Source: JAQUOA01 sp037443785 (GTDB lineage: Bacteria; Bacteroidota; Ignavibacteria; UBA10030; UBA8401). From it: a stretch of DNA of 57,630 nt. Numbering within the stretch: position 1 is the stretch's first letter; every line of letters begins with the position of its first letter. Of the stretch, positions 17,403 through 26,594 are shown one piece after another. The translations under genes were made by a program, and so were the position numbers. The notes under the pieces are model-generated. The model was not told where the DNA came from, did no database searches, and saw only the letters and a program-made list of their open reading frames with translations. The stretch lies in assembly GCA_037443785.1 (NCBI GenBank), contig JBBINR010000023.1:1-57630 (forward strand), given 5' to 3'.

Positions 17403-18491
17403 ATGGCGAACGTAAAACTTGAGAATATCAAAAAGGAATATGATGGAGGCGTTGTTGCTGTAAAAGACGTCAATGTTGAAATTAAGGACAAAGAATTTGT
17501 TGTCCTTGTGGGTCCTTCCGGATGCGGAAAATCAACAACTCTTCGAATGATCGCCGGACTTGAAGATATCTCCGGCGGGACATTGATGATTGACGGGAAG
17601 GTAATGAATGATGTAGCACCAAAAGATCGCGACATTGCAATGGTATTTCAGAATTACGCTCTCTATCCACACATGAGTGTTTATGAAAATATGGCTTTTG
17701 GCTTAAAGCTTAGAAAATTTCCGAAAGACGAAATTGAAAATCGGGTTCGAGAAGCTGCAAAAATCTTAAGTATCGAAGAATATTTAGATCGAAAACCGAA
17801 AGCACTTTCGGGCGGGCAGAGACAGCGAGTTGCTGTCGGAAGAGCTATCGTTCGTAAGCCAAAGGTGTTTTTGTTTGATGAACCACTTTCGAATCTCGAT
17901 GCGAAAATGAGAGTACAAATGAGAACTGAAATCTCAAAATTGCATCAACGTCTCGATGCGACAATGATTTATGTAACCCATGATCAAACCGAAGCAATGA
18001 CAATGGGAGATCGTATTGTAGTAATGAAAGACGGTAACGTGATGCAAATTGATACGCCGTTGAATTTGTATGACCGTCCTGTGAATAAATTTGTTGCCGG
18101 CTTTATTGGCAGTCCTGCGATGAACTTTATCGAAGGAACAATTACAAAATCCGGAAAGATGCAATTCAGCGAAAAAGGATCTCAGATTATTGTTGATATT
18201 CCAAAAGAAAAACAAAAACTTCTTGATGCTTACATTGGGAAAGAAGTTTGGCTTGGAATTCGGCCTGAACATATTTCGTTAGACGGCTCATCAAAATCAA
18301 AAGTGCCTGCTTCGGTAGAAGTTGTTGAGCCGATGGGGAACGAGATCTTTGTGTATTTTACAACAGGGGCATCACAAAATGTCGCGCGCATGTCGCCGGT
18401 CGGTGTTTCAGCGGGAGAACAAAAAGAATTCTCTTTCGATATGGCCAAAACGCACTTCTTTGACAAGACAACCGAAAATATTATTCAATAG
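17403..18491 (+). CDS. ugpC: ABC transporter ATP-binding protein, UgpC/MsmX/MalK type
   Basis: 362-aa cytoplasmic ATPase of the carbohydrate-uptake (CUT1) class. Walker A GPSGCGKST, Q-loop QNYALYPHM, signature LSGGQRQR, Walker B VFLFDEPLSNLD and H-loop VTHDQTEAM are all intact. The C-terminal 120 residues form the TOBE/MalK regulatory domain (WLGIRPEHI). No permease or binding-protein gene is present, so it may serve several sugar transporters encoded elsewhere, as MsmX does. The gene end overlaps the convergent bshC by 11 bp. Substrate unknown; the symbol denotes the family. Confidence 0.92.
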   Translation: MANVKLENIKKEYDGGVVAVKDVNVEIKDKEFVVLVGPSGCGKSTTLRMIAGLEDISGGTLMIDGKVMNDVAPKDRDIAMVFQNYALYPHMSVYENMAFGLKLRKFPKDEIENRVREAAKILSIEEYLDRKPKALSGGQRQRVAVGRAIVRKPKVFLFDEPLSNLDAKMRVQMRTEISKLHQRLDATMIYVTHDQTEAMTMGDRIVVMKDGNVMQIDTPLNLYDRPVNKFVAGFIGSPAMNFIEGTITKSGKMQFSEKGSQIIVDIPKEKQKLLDAYIGKEVWLGIRPEHISLDGSSKSKVPASVEVVEPMGNEIFVYFTTGASQNVARMSPVGVSAGEQKEFSFDMAKTHFFDKTTENIIQ

Positions 18492-20163
18492 AAATTAGTT
18501 GATGCTGGAATTTGTCGAGTGCAATTTCGTGTGATATCCATTTCACAAAATCCACTCCATACTTATTGAGATAATGAATCAGGGAAATTTCTCGTTCTTG
18601 AAAGTTCCCGTTAGGGAAGATGTGAAGCGAAGCTTTCCTGATTTGCTTTAATGATATTTCTTCTTTTTGCTGCTGGGCTTTTTGTGTTTTTTGTTTTAAC
18701 ACTTCTAACTGCTGTAGAAATTTTTGCAATGTCCCGTCAACCGTTCCATTCAATGTCGGATCAATTTGTTGAATCGCAAACCGTGCCTCATTAATATTTT
18801 CTTTTATTGTCGTTTCAAGATTATGAAAGAGAGTATCGACTTTTACTTCGGACACCTGTTCGGAAACTTTTGAAAGAATCATATCAACGTCACCGAATAA
18901 TTCTTGGATTTCCAAAGAATATTTCTCCAGGACTTTTTTTACTTTCTCTTCCACAATGGACGCACTGATTCTTGGATAAATAATCGGCATTGTTACAGAA
19001 AAGAATTCATAAACTGGTTTTAGTTGAGCAAAATAAGCGACCTCGGCAGGTCCGCCCACGTAAGCGATAGTCGGTAACATCGTATCTTGACATAAAGGGC
19101 GTAAAACAACATTTGGAGAAAAAATTTCAGGAGAGGTTCTGCATAAGTGCAATAATTCTTCTTTGGTGAATCTCTGTCGAGTATTTTTTAAATAATAGTC
19201 GCCGCTTTCCGACCGCTCAATTAAAAACCTTCCTTCTTTGTGGAACATAAATAGGTTGACGGATTTTGCTTTAATCTGCGCATGGAAATGCTCTTCTAAT
19301 TCTGCGCTCTTTTGAATAACAAGTTTTGATGTTTCGGCATCTGAGTTAATCTCTTTCTCAAAAAGCGGTGCAAGGTTTTTTTTGAATTCCTTATTGCTGG
19401 AATCGAAAAATATTAATCCTGAATCTTCATAAAGGTGATTGAAAAACATTGCAAATGCTTGAAGCAATGTCGAACCTTTTTTGTAATATCCGCGAAGCAT
19501 TTGTAGCAATGGTTCGGTATAATCGGTTCGTTGAAGCGACGCTTCAATCCCTGATAATAATTGATCAATATGGTCGTCAATAATAATGGACCCGGTAGCG
19601 CCGATATTTCGCTCCAATGGTTTTCCATTCAACAGATATTCAAGCGTTGTGAATTCATTGGAGGCATTAATTAATTTTACCTTGTTGATTTCATCAAAAT
19701 CATGATCTTCGCCCTCTAACCAAAAAACTGGAACAAAATTATATTCCGGATATTCTTTTGATAATTTATCAGCAAGTTTTACCGCAGTAATGGCTTTGTA
19801 GATCGTGTAGAGTGGACCTACAAACAATCCTAATTGTTGACCAGTAACAACGGCAAAAGTATTTTCATTTCCCAACAAATCAATATTAGCGAGAGTTTTG
19901 ATTCCACTATTGAATGAGCGGTTTTGTTCATTTAATACACGCAAAAGGAGAGAACGATCGTATTCTTTTGAATGCAATGAATGGATTTTTTCATCCCAAG
20001 CTGTTTTTTCTTTATAATTCCCGGAATAAAATTGAGAAAGCCTGTCAAAATTGTTGTTATAAGTATAATAAAGATTTGAAATAACATCTTTATCAAGAAG
20101 TTGTTGGAAATTGATAAAATCCATAGATCCTAATGTGGTGGTGAAATTTTCTTTAATATACAT
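18481..20163 (-). CDS. bshC: Putative cysteine ligase BshC (bacillithiol biosynthesis)
   Basis: 560-aa protein, normal length for BshC, which adds cysteine to glucosaminyl-malate in the last step of bacillithiol synthesis. Recognised by VTGQQLGLFVGPLYTIYKA and VPVFWLEGEDHDFDEI, the nucleotide-binding core, by RPLCQDTMLPTIAYVGGPAE, and by a long C-terminal coiled-coil stretch (about 400-510). bshA and bshB are not in the window. The ATG is only 9 nt after a TATATT box on the minus strand, suggesting a very short leader. It converges on and overlaps ugpC. Confidence 0.92.
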   Translation of the reverse strand: MYIKENFTTTLGSMDFINFQQLLDKDVISNLYYTYNNNFDRLSQFYSGNYKEKTAWDEKIHSLHSKEYDRSLLLRVLNEQNRSFNSGIKTLANIDLLGNENTFAVVTGQQLGLFVGPLYTIYKAITAVKLADKLSKEYPEYNFVPVFWLEGEDHDFDEINKVKLINASNEFTTLEYLLNGKPLERNIGATGSIIIDDHIDQLLSGIEASLQRTDYTEPLLQMLRGYYKKGSTLLQAFAMFFNHLYEDSGLIFFDSSNKEFKKNLAPLFEKEINSDAETSKLVIQKSAELEEHFHAQIKAKSVNLFMFHKEGRFLIERSESGDYYLKNTRQRFTKEELLHLCRTSPEIFSPNVVLRPLCQDTMLPTIAYVGGPAEVAYFAQLKPVYEFFSVTMPIIYPRISASIVEEKVKKVLEKYSLEIQELFGDVDMILSKVSEQVSEVKVDTLFHNLETTIKENINEARFAIQQIDPTLNGTVDGTLQKFLQQLEVLKQKTQKAQQQKEEISLKQIRKASLHIFPNGNFQEREISLIHYLNKYGVDFVKWISHEIALDKFQHQLISIE

Positions 20164-20172
20164 TCAAATCAT

Positions 20173-20178
20173 AATATA
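20173..20178 (-). promoter_or_regulatory. Candidate -10 box of bshC
   Basis: TATATT on the minus strand, 9 nt before the bshC ATG. A convincing -35 is not seen at 17 nt (TTCTGC at 18 nt is the best), so this is tentative. If correct, the bshC mRNA is nearly leaderless. Confidence 0.3.
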
Positions 20179-20187
20179 ATCAATGAA

Positions 20188-20216
20188 TTGATTTTAGCAG
20201 AATGATGTAATATATT
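20188..20216 (+). promoter_or_regulatory. Promoter of the SDR-yqeY-cvpA-mutS2 run
   Basis: TTGATT (20188-20193), a 17-nt spacer and TATATT (20211-20216). Predicted start near 20223, giving a leader of about 5 nt before the SDR ATG at 20228. Lies in the 64-bp divergent gap with bshC. Confidence 0.5.
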
Positions 20217-20227
20217 ACTATAAGAGA

Positions 20228-20953
20228 ATGGTAAAACTTGATGGAAAAATAGCCTTGGTTCATGGAGGAACCGGTGGATTAGGCAAAAGCGTAGTGAATA
20301 GGCTATGGGAAGATGGCGCCACAGTTATCGCAACTCATTCTGGAAGCAATAAATCTTTAGAATGGATTGAAAAATATTCCCGTAGACATTCACGGCTGAT
20401 ATTTCGTCAAGTCAACACAACAAGATCTGCTGATGTAAATGATTTTTTTGATGGTATCAAAAAAGAATTTCATGGAATTGATATTCTTTGCAATCTCGTG
20501 GGAGGTATTGTCGGAACGAAAAATATTGAGGAAGTAACGGACGAAGAGTGGAATAGAATGATATCTCTGAATCTCGAAACGTCATTCTATTCGATGAGAA
20601 GCTCACTGCCGATAATGAAAAAGAGAAAATTTGGGAGAATTATAAACATTGCAGCGCAAACGGGAATTCGTCCAGAAGGAAAAAAGGTTCCATATTCTGT
20701 TTCGAAAGCCGCTCTTATAGCATTAACAAAAGCAGCTTCCGAGGAAATTGACGGACAAGAATGTAATATCACAATTAACGCAATTGCACCAACAATCATT
20801 CTAACGGAAGAAAACAAACAATGGGGAAAGCCCGAAGATTTTGCAACGTGGGTTACTCCAGAGAAAATATCGGAAACAATCAGTTTTCTTTGTTCAGAAA
20901 GTGCAAACGCAATTAACGGACAAATTATTCAAATGGATGGTAAGGTATCATAA
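20228..20953 (+). CDS. Short-chain dehydrogenase/reductase lacking the catalytic Ser
   Basis: 241-aa classical SDR, cytoplasmic. The NAD(P)-binding glycine motif is GGTGGLGKS (residues about 13-21); the NNAG-like segment reads LCNLVGG. The active-site Tyr156 and Lys160 are present in YSVSK, but the position 13 residues before the Tyr, normally Ser, is Ala143 (NIAAQTG). The C-terminal FLCSESANAINGQIIQMDG is typical of FabG-like reductases. Substrate unknown; members without Ser, such as dihydropteridine reductases, can still be active. Its stop overlaps the yqeY start by 1 nt. Confidence 0.88.
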   Translation: MVKLDGKIALVHGGTGGLGKSVVNRLWEDGATVIATHSGSNKSLEWIEKYSRRHSRLIFRQVNTTRSADVNDFFDGIKKEFHGIDILCNLVGGIVGTKNIEEVTDEEWNRMISLNLETSFYSMRSSLPIMKKRKFGRIINIAAQTGIRPEGKKVPYSVSKAALIALTKAASEEIDGQECNITINAIAPTIILTEENKQWGKPEDFATWVTPEKISETISFLCSESANAINGQIIQMDGKVS

Positions 20954-21399
20954 TGGGATTATCTGAAAAAATTAGTGAAGATCTTAAATCGGCAATGAAA
21001 TCTGGCGATAAATTACGTCTTGAAACTCTGCGAATGGTTCGAGCACAGATACTTGAATTTGAAAAGAGCGGAGTGAATAGAGCATTAAATGAAGACGACG
21101 CAATGAAAATTCTGCTCTCGGCTGTTAAGAAACGAAAAGAAGCGATTGAGGTTTATGAAAAAGCCGGGCGACTGGAACTAGCGGAAAAGGAATCTAAGGA
21201 AATTGCAATTATCCAGGATTATTTACCAAAACAGATGAGCAAGGAAGAAGCGGAACTTATCATCGCAAAGATTATCAGCGAAGTAAGCGCAACTTCAGCA
21301 AAAGATATTGGAAAAGTTATGCCGGTCGTTATGAAAGAGCTAAAAGGAAAAATTGAGGGAAAAATAATCAACGAAATTGTCAAACAAAAATTATCATAA
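20953..21399 (+). CDS. yqeY: GatB/YqeY domain protein YqeY
   Basis: 148-aa protein related to the C-terminal helical domain of GatB. Hallmarks are the N-terminal basic LKSAMKSGDKLRLETLRMVRAQI, RKEAIEVYEKAGR, QDYLPKQMS and the C-terminal GKVMPVVMKELKGKIEGKIIN. Probably cytoplasmic and RNA-associated, but its biochemical role is not firmly established. Starts 1 nt inside the SDR stop codon, so translation is coupled. Confidence 0.92.
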   Translation: MGLSEKISEDLKSAMKSGDKLRLETLRMVRAQILEFEKSGVNRALNEDDAMKILLSAVKKRKEAIEVYEKAGRLELAEKESKEIAIIQDYLPKQMSKEEAELIIAKIISEVSATSAKDIGKVMPVVMKELKGKIEGKIINEIVKQKLS

Positions 21400-21402
21400 T
21401 CT

Positions 21403-21945
21403 ATGGAAGCAGCCGACGTCATAATGGGGGTGATTTTGACATTTTTCATGTATCTGGGGTTTAAGAGCGGATTCGTCAAGAAAATCATCTCAATTATTTG
21501 TCTCGGAATAGCATTAATTCTTGCAATAAAATTTTCTACTGATGTTGCAGAATTGATTTTTGAACCGATAGGTGCTACAGGAAGACTCGGGTTCATTCTT
21601 GCTTTTGCGACCATCCTAATTGTGATTATGTTATCACAATCATTGCTCTACAGATTGTTATTTAAAAAGCATATCGAAAGCACTTGGAATCATCTCGGAG
21701 GGGTATTTATAGGTTTGATAGAAGGTGGATTAACGTTGAGTATAGCACTAATTGTTTTAAGCATCTACTTACACGTTCCATCAGAAGAAACAAGAGTTAA
21801 TTCGATGTTCTATAAGCCAATTAAAAATTTTGCACCAATGGTTTTTGACCAGATCAATACTTTTCTCCCTGAGTCGGAAGATTTCTATCAACAGATGTTA
21901 AAATCGACATCAGGAACAGGGAACAGCGGAGGGAAGGAAAAGTAG
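21403..21945 (+). CDS. cvpA: CvpA family membrane protein
   Basis: 180-aa inner-membrane protein with about four hydrophobic segments (about 5-25, 28-46, 62-85, 103-127). The family pattern is VILTFFMYLGFKSGFVKKI and a GGVFIGLIEGG loop, ending in a polar Ser/Gly tail. CvpA proteins (colicin V production) are linked to envelope homeostasis; the mechanism is unclear. It is followed within 2 nt by mutS2, a pairing common in this phylum. Confidence 0.82.
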   Translation: MEAADVIMGVILTFFMYLGFKSGFVKKIISIICLGIALILAIKFSTDVAELIFEPIGATGRLGFILAFATILIVIMLSQSLLYRLLFKKHIESTWNHLGGVFIGLIEGGLTLSIALIVLSIYLHVPSEETRVNSMFYKPIKNFAPMVFDQINTFLPESEDFYQQMLKSTSGTGNSGGKEK

Positions 21946-21946
21946 G

Positions 21947-24319
21947 ATGGACAAGAGCACATTACGCTCGGCGGCACAATCGTTAGACCTTCCAAAAATT
22001 TTACATCATATTGCCGGTTTTGCCTCATCTGACTTAGGACGCGAAGCGTGTGAACGATTGGAACCGTGCTCCGACTTAGAGATAATTTCCATTGAGCATA
22101 ACCAAGTTTCCGAAATGAAAAGCGTTCTTGAAGGAGAGAATACTTTTCCAATTGACGGAATAAAAGATATTCGTCTTTCACTTCATCATGCTTCTCTTGA
22201 GAATAGCATCCTTACGGCTAAAGAATTATTTGATGTTGCAACGACAATCAATTCCTCCCAAACAATAAAGCGTTTTATTGAAAAAAGGAAAGATTCTTTA
22301 GTTGAAATTGCCGCGTTAACTTCAAATATTTCAATACCTAACGAAATTGAATTCAATATTTTTCAAGCAATTAATGAGAACGCTGAAGTCAAGGATTCTG
22401 CAAGCAAAGAACTTAAAAATGTTCGAACGGAGATTTTACAAAAGCACGTCGTTATTCGAAAGGCTTTAGAAAAAATATTACGAGCGACTTCCGAACTAGG
22501 AATGACTCAAGACGAGATTGTTACAACACGGGATGGAAGGATGGTTATCCCGATTAAATCTGAACATAAAAATAAATTTCCGGGATTTATCCATAGTACT
22601 TCTTCATCCGGTCAAACTGTTTTTATCGAACCTTCAGAGACATTGACTCTCAACAATGATATTTGTGAATTATATTTTCGAGAGAAAAGAGAAATTGAAA
22701 GAATCTTAAGGGAATTAACATGCCAAGTTCGGATTAACCTAGAGACATTAAAAAAAGTAATTAATGTTTTGACGACAGTAGATTTAATTTATGCAAAAGC
22801 CCATTATTCTATTGAAATTAAAGGAAATAAACCTTTTTTAAAAGAAAAAGGATCGATAGTAATACAAAATGGAATTCATCCTATTCTTTTATTGAAACAC
22901 AAAAGAGAAATGATTGTTTCTCTTAATGTCGAGATTGGAAATAGATTTAACACATTATTAATTACCGGACCAAATGCGGGAGGAAAGACAGTTGCGTTAA
23001 AATCTGTAGGTTTATTGGCTTTATTTGTTCAATGTGGAATTCATATTCCGGCTTCTCCAGATTCAGAATTCCCCGTTTTCAAAAAAATATTTGTGTTAGT
23101 CGGCGATAACCAATCCATTGAAAATGATTTAAGCACATTTAGCTCCCAGGTGTTACAGCTGAAAGAAATTGTTGAAGGATCGGATGAATTAAGTTTGGTT
23201 TTGGTTGACGAGATTGGTTCCAATACCGATCCTTCAGAAGGGGGAGCGATTGCGGCATCAATTCTTGATTATTTGAATTCTTCCGGAGCATTAACCATAG
23301 CAACTTCTCATCAGGCATCACTAAAGGCGTTTGCACATAATACTGTGGGGATGGAAAATGCTGCGATGGAGTTTGACCAAGTTTCGCTTTTACCGACCTA
23401 CAAACTTAAGGTTGGAATACCTGGAAGTAGCTATGCACTTGAAATTGCGGAGCGGTTAGGGCTTGATACTAAGATTGTTCTTAAATCGAGAGAACTCTTA
23501 GGAGATCAAAAAACAAAACTTGAGCAATTGATCATCGATTTAGAAAAGCAGTCTCAGGAGTTTAAGAATAAATTGAAGGAAACTGATGCTAATTTATTGA
23601 AATACAAAAAATTAAATCTTGAATACGAATCTAAATTAAAATCCTTTCGAATAGAAGTAAAAGACATAAAAAAACGTTCTCTTGAAGAAGCCCGACAGTT
23701 ACTAAGTGATGCATCGGCGCAGATAGAGCGGACGGTAAAGGAAATAAAAACAAAAAATGCTGATAAAGTTTCAATCAAAGAAAGTAAAATATTTTTAAAT
23801 CAATTGGACTCTGACTTAAAAAAGTTTGAAGAAGAACTGTTTGAAAAGCATGATGCTAGAGATAATGCTCCGATTGATATTGAAATAAATGATATCGTTA
23901 TTCTCAAATCTGGTGGACAAGCCGGTATCGTAATGACATTGCCTGATAAAAAGGGGAACCTTACTGTAGCTTTCAATTCCATCAAGGCCAAAATAAATGT
24001 CGATAATATTGATGGAATTAAAAAGAATCAAATTCAAGCTATTCCTGTAACTTCTGCATTTATTTCTAATAATGAGATTTCCAATGAAGTAGATGTTAGA
24101 GGCTTATATTCTGATGAAGCTGTATCCACGGTAGACAAATTTTTAGATAATGCAATGTTGTCAGGTTTTCATCGTGTTGATATCATCCATGGAAAAGGAA
24201 CTGGAGCTTTAAGAAAAAGCATAAATAATTTTTTACAGCATGACCAGCGAGTAAAATCACAAAGAATGGGAGATCTAAATGAAGGCGGGGCAGGCGTAAC
24301 TGTTGTTGAATTGAATTAA
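21947..24319 (+). CDS. mutS2: Endonuclease MutS2 (recombination suppressor / ribosome-collision factor)
   Basis: 790-aa MutS2. The N-terminal lever/clamp region contains DGRMVIPIKSEHK and HSTSSSGQTVFIEP. The ATPase has Walker A GPNAGGKT at 341-348, DNQSIENDLSTFSSQ, and Walker B LVLVDEIGSNTDPSEGG. A coiled coil spans about 515-640, a KOW-like segment follows near 655-690, and a C-terminal Smr nuclease domain (about 710-790) carries EVDVRGLY, IIHGKGTGALR and GGAGVTVVEL. Lacks the MutS mismatch-recognition domain. Family roles are anti-recombination or rescue of collided ribosomes. Confidence 0.96.
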   Translation: MDKSTLRSAAQSLDLPKILHHIAGFASSDLGREACERLEPCSDLEIISIEHNQVSEMKSVLEGENTFPIDGIKDIRLSLHHASLENSILTAKELFDVATTINSSQTIKRFIEKRKDSLVEIAALTSNISIPNEIEFNIFQAINENAEVKDSASKELKNVRTEILQKHVVIRKALEKILRATSELGMTQDEIVTTRDGRMVIPIKSEHKNKFPGFIHSTSSSGQTVFIEPSETLTLNNDICELYFREKREIERILRELTCQVRINLETLKKVINVLTTVDLIYAKAHYSIEIKGNKPFLKEKGSIVIQNGIHPILLLKHKREMIVSLNVEIGNRFNTLLITGPNAGGKTVALKSVGLLALFVQCGIHIPASPDSEFPVFKKIFVLVGDNQSIENDLSTFSSQVLQLKEIVEGSDELSLVLVDEIGSNTDPSEGGAIAASILDYLNSSGALTIATSHQASLKAFAHNTVGMENAAMEFDQVSLLPTYKLKVGIPGSSYALEIAERLGLDTKIVLKSRELLGDQKTKLEQLIIDLEKQSQEFKNKLKETDANLLKYKKLNLEYESKLKSFRIEVKDIKKRSLEEARQLLSDASAQIERTVKEIKTKNADKVSIKESKIFLNQLDSDLKKFEEELFEKHDARDNAPIDIEINDIVILKSGGQAGIVMTLPDKKGNLTVAFNSIKAKINVDNIDGIKKNQIQAIPVTSAFISNNEISNEVDVRGLYSDEAVSTVDKFLDNAMLSGFHRVDIIHGKGTGALRKSINNFLQHDQRVKSQRMGDLNEGGAGVTVVELN

Positions 24320-24354
24320 ATAAAACAAAAAATTTACAATTAAATATTATTACC

Positions 24355-26589
24355 ATGATTCAATCTGAAGAACCAATCGTAACAAAAGAACTTGCATTGA
24401 AACACGGCCTAACCGATGAAGAATATCAAAAGATTCTTACAATTCTCGGTAGAACACCAAGTTACACCGAACTTGGAATCTATAGTGTAATGTGGAGTGA
24501 ACACTGTAGTTATAAAAACTCTATTGCTGTATTAAAGACTCTTCCAAGAAAAGGAAAAAATCTTTTGGTAGAGGCTGGTGAAGAAAATGCTGGTTTGGTC
24601 GATATTGGTGATAATCTTGCTGTAGCTTTCAAAATTGAAAGCCATAATCATCCGTCAGCGGTAGAGCCGTATCAAGGCGCAGCAACCGGAGTTGGCGGAA
24701 TTATGCGTGATATCTTTACGATGGGAGCACGTCCGATTGCAGGATTAAATTCATTGCGCTTTGGAGAGATTGATGATGCTCAAACAAAACATTTGCTTAA
24801 AGGTGTGGTAAAAGGAATTGGTGACTACGGAAATAGTTTTGGAGTTCCGACAGTTGCCGGCGAAGTTTTTTTTGATAAAAGCTATCAAACAAATCCTCTG
24901 GTCAATGCAATGTCTGTTGGAATTGTTGAACATGGAAAATCTGCATCCGCTATTGCGAAAGGTGAGGGCAATATTGTAATGATTGTTGGCTCTTCAACCG
25001 GAAGAGATGGAATTCATGGTGCAACATTCGCCTCGGAAGAAATTTCAGAGAAATCAGAAAGCAAAAGACCATCCGTTCAAGTCGGCGATCCGTTTACAGA
25101 AAAATTATTGCTTGAAGCCACTCTTGAAGCAATCAATGCTGGACTCGTTGTTGGAATTCAAGACATGGGTGCTGCCGGAATAACGTGCTCAACAACTGAG
25201 ATGAGTGCAAAAGGAAAAGCAGGAATGGAAATCAATCTTGATCTTGTTCCGACTCGTGAAACGCATATGACTGCATACGAAATTATGTTGTCTGAATCTC
25301 AAGAGCGGATGTTGCTTGTTGCAGAGCCTAAACACGAACAAGCAGTGAAAGATATTTTTGAGAAATGGGATCTTCATTGTGTATCGATCGGAAAAGTAAC
25401 TACCGATGGAATGGTTCGAGTATTTCATTATGGAAAATTGAAAGCGGAAGTTCCGGCAGAAACCTGTGTTCTTGGAGGCGGTGCGCCGGTGTATTATCGA
25501 GAATCGAAAGAACCGGAATATTTAAAACATACAAAGGATTATGATTTCAAAAAATTATCTGAGCCGAAAAATATTCTCGATTCAATTTATAAAGTTTTTT
25601 CATCACCAAACATTGTCAGCAAACGATGGGTGTATGAACAATATGATACAATGGTGCGGACGAATACCGTTGTCCTGCCTGGTTCCGATGCCGCTGTAAT
25701 CAAAATAAAAAAATCAGAAAAACTTCTTGCGGTCAAGACTGATTGCAATGCACGCTATGTGTATTTAAATCCACGAAAGGGCGGAGCAATTGCCGTTGCC
25801 GAAGCTGCTAGAAATGTCGTTTGCTCAGGAGGAAAACCGATTGCCATAACCAATTGTCTTAATTTTGGAAATCCATACAAGCCGGAAGTGTACTGGCAAT
25901 TTAAAGAAGCAGTTGCTGGAATGGGTGAAGCTTGCTTAAAATTTGAAACACCGGTTACTGGAGGAAACGTTAGCTTCTACAACGAAAGTCAGTTTGCCGC
26001 TGTATTTCCGACTCCAACTATTGGAATGCTCGGTGTTATCCAAAATGAAAAACATGTTACTACAGCGAACTTTAAACACGCAGGAGATACGATTGTAATT
26101 CTTGGAAAAAACCGAGGAGATATTTCCGGAAGTGAATTCTTAACACGTGAATATGGGATAACAGCCGGCGATGCACCATATTTTAACATCGACGAAGAAT
26201 TAAAGATTCAAACTTGCACACTCAAACTTATTGAAGAAGGTGTATTAAATTCCGCCCATGATATTTCTGAAGGTGGTCTAATTACCACGTTACTTGAAAG
26301 TGCTATTACAGGAAAAAATAAATTTGGATTTGATGTTACTTTGAAAATCGACAGAATAGAATTACATAAACTGTTATTCGGAGAAGATCAATCAAGAATC
26401 GTTATTTCGATTTCTGAAACAAACAAATCTAAATTGGAAACTATATGCAAGCAATATGGTGTTCCATATAATGAATTGGGAAAAGTTAGTTCTCAATCCG
26501 TGGCAACGATTAATCAATCGATTGCCATTGATATGAACAAGATTCAAGATATTTATTTCAATACGATTCATCGAAAGGTAGCTCAATAA
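24355..26589 (+). CDS. purL: Phosphoribosylformylglycinamidine synthase subunit PurL (small type)
   Basis: 744-aa small-type PurL, converting FGAR to FGAM in purine synthesis together with PurQ and PurS, which are not in this window. Motifs include MWSEHCSYKNS, the substrate/ATP segment ESHNHPSAVEPYQGAATGVGGI, GARPIAGLNSLRFG, DMGAAGITCSTTEMS and NCLNFGNP. The protein comprises two AIRS-like halves. The length matches the type that lacks a fused glutaminase. The purF gene is at 54224-55726 in a different operon. Confidence 0.97.
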   Translation: MIQSEEPIVTKELALKHGLTDEEYQKILTILGRTPSYTELGIYSVMWSEHCSYKNSIAVLKTLPRKGKNLLVEAGEENAGLVDIGDNLAVAFKIESHNHPSAVEPYQGAATGVGGIMRDIFTMGARPIAGLNSLRFGEIDDAQTKHLLKGVVKGIGDYGNSFGVPTVAGEVFFDKSYQTNPLVNAMSVGIVEHGKSASAIAKGEGNIVMIVGSSTGRDGIHGATFASEEISEKSESKRPSVQVGDPFTEKLLLEATLEAINAGLVVGIQDMGAAGITCSTTEMSAKGKAGMEINLDLVPTRETHMTAYEIMLSESQERMLLVAEPKHEQAVKDIFEKWDLHCVSIGKVTTDGMVRVFHYGKLKAEVPAETCVLGGGAPVYYRESKEPEYLKHTKDYDFKKLSEPKNILDSIYKVFSSPNIVSKRWVYEQYDTMVRTNTVVLPGSDAAVIKIKKSEKLLAVKTDCNARYVYLNPRKGGAIAVAEAARNVVCSGGKPIAITNCLNFGNPYKPEVYWQFKEAVAGMGEACLKFETPVTGGNVSFYNESQFAAVFPTPTIGMLGVIQNEKHVTTANFKHAGDTIVILGKNRGDISGSEFLTREYGITAGDAPYFNIDEELKIQTCTLKLIEEGVLNSAHDISEGGLITTLLESAITGKNKFGFDVTLKIDRIELHKLLFGEDQSRIVISISETNKSKLETICKQYGVPYNELGKVSSQSVATINQSIAIDMNKIQDIYFNTIHRKVAQ

Positions 26590-26594
26590 GCCTG

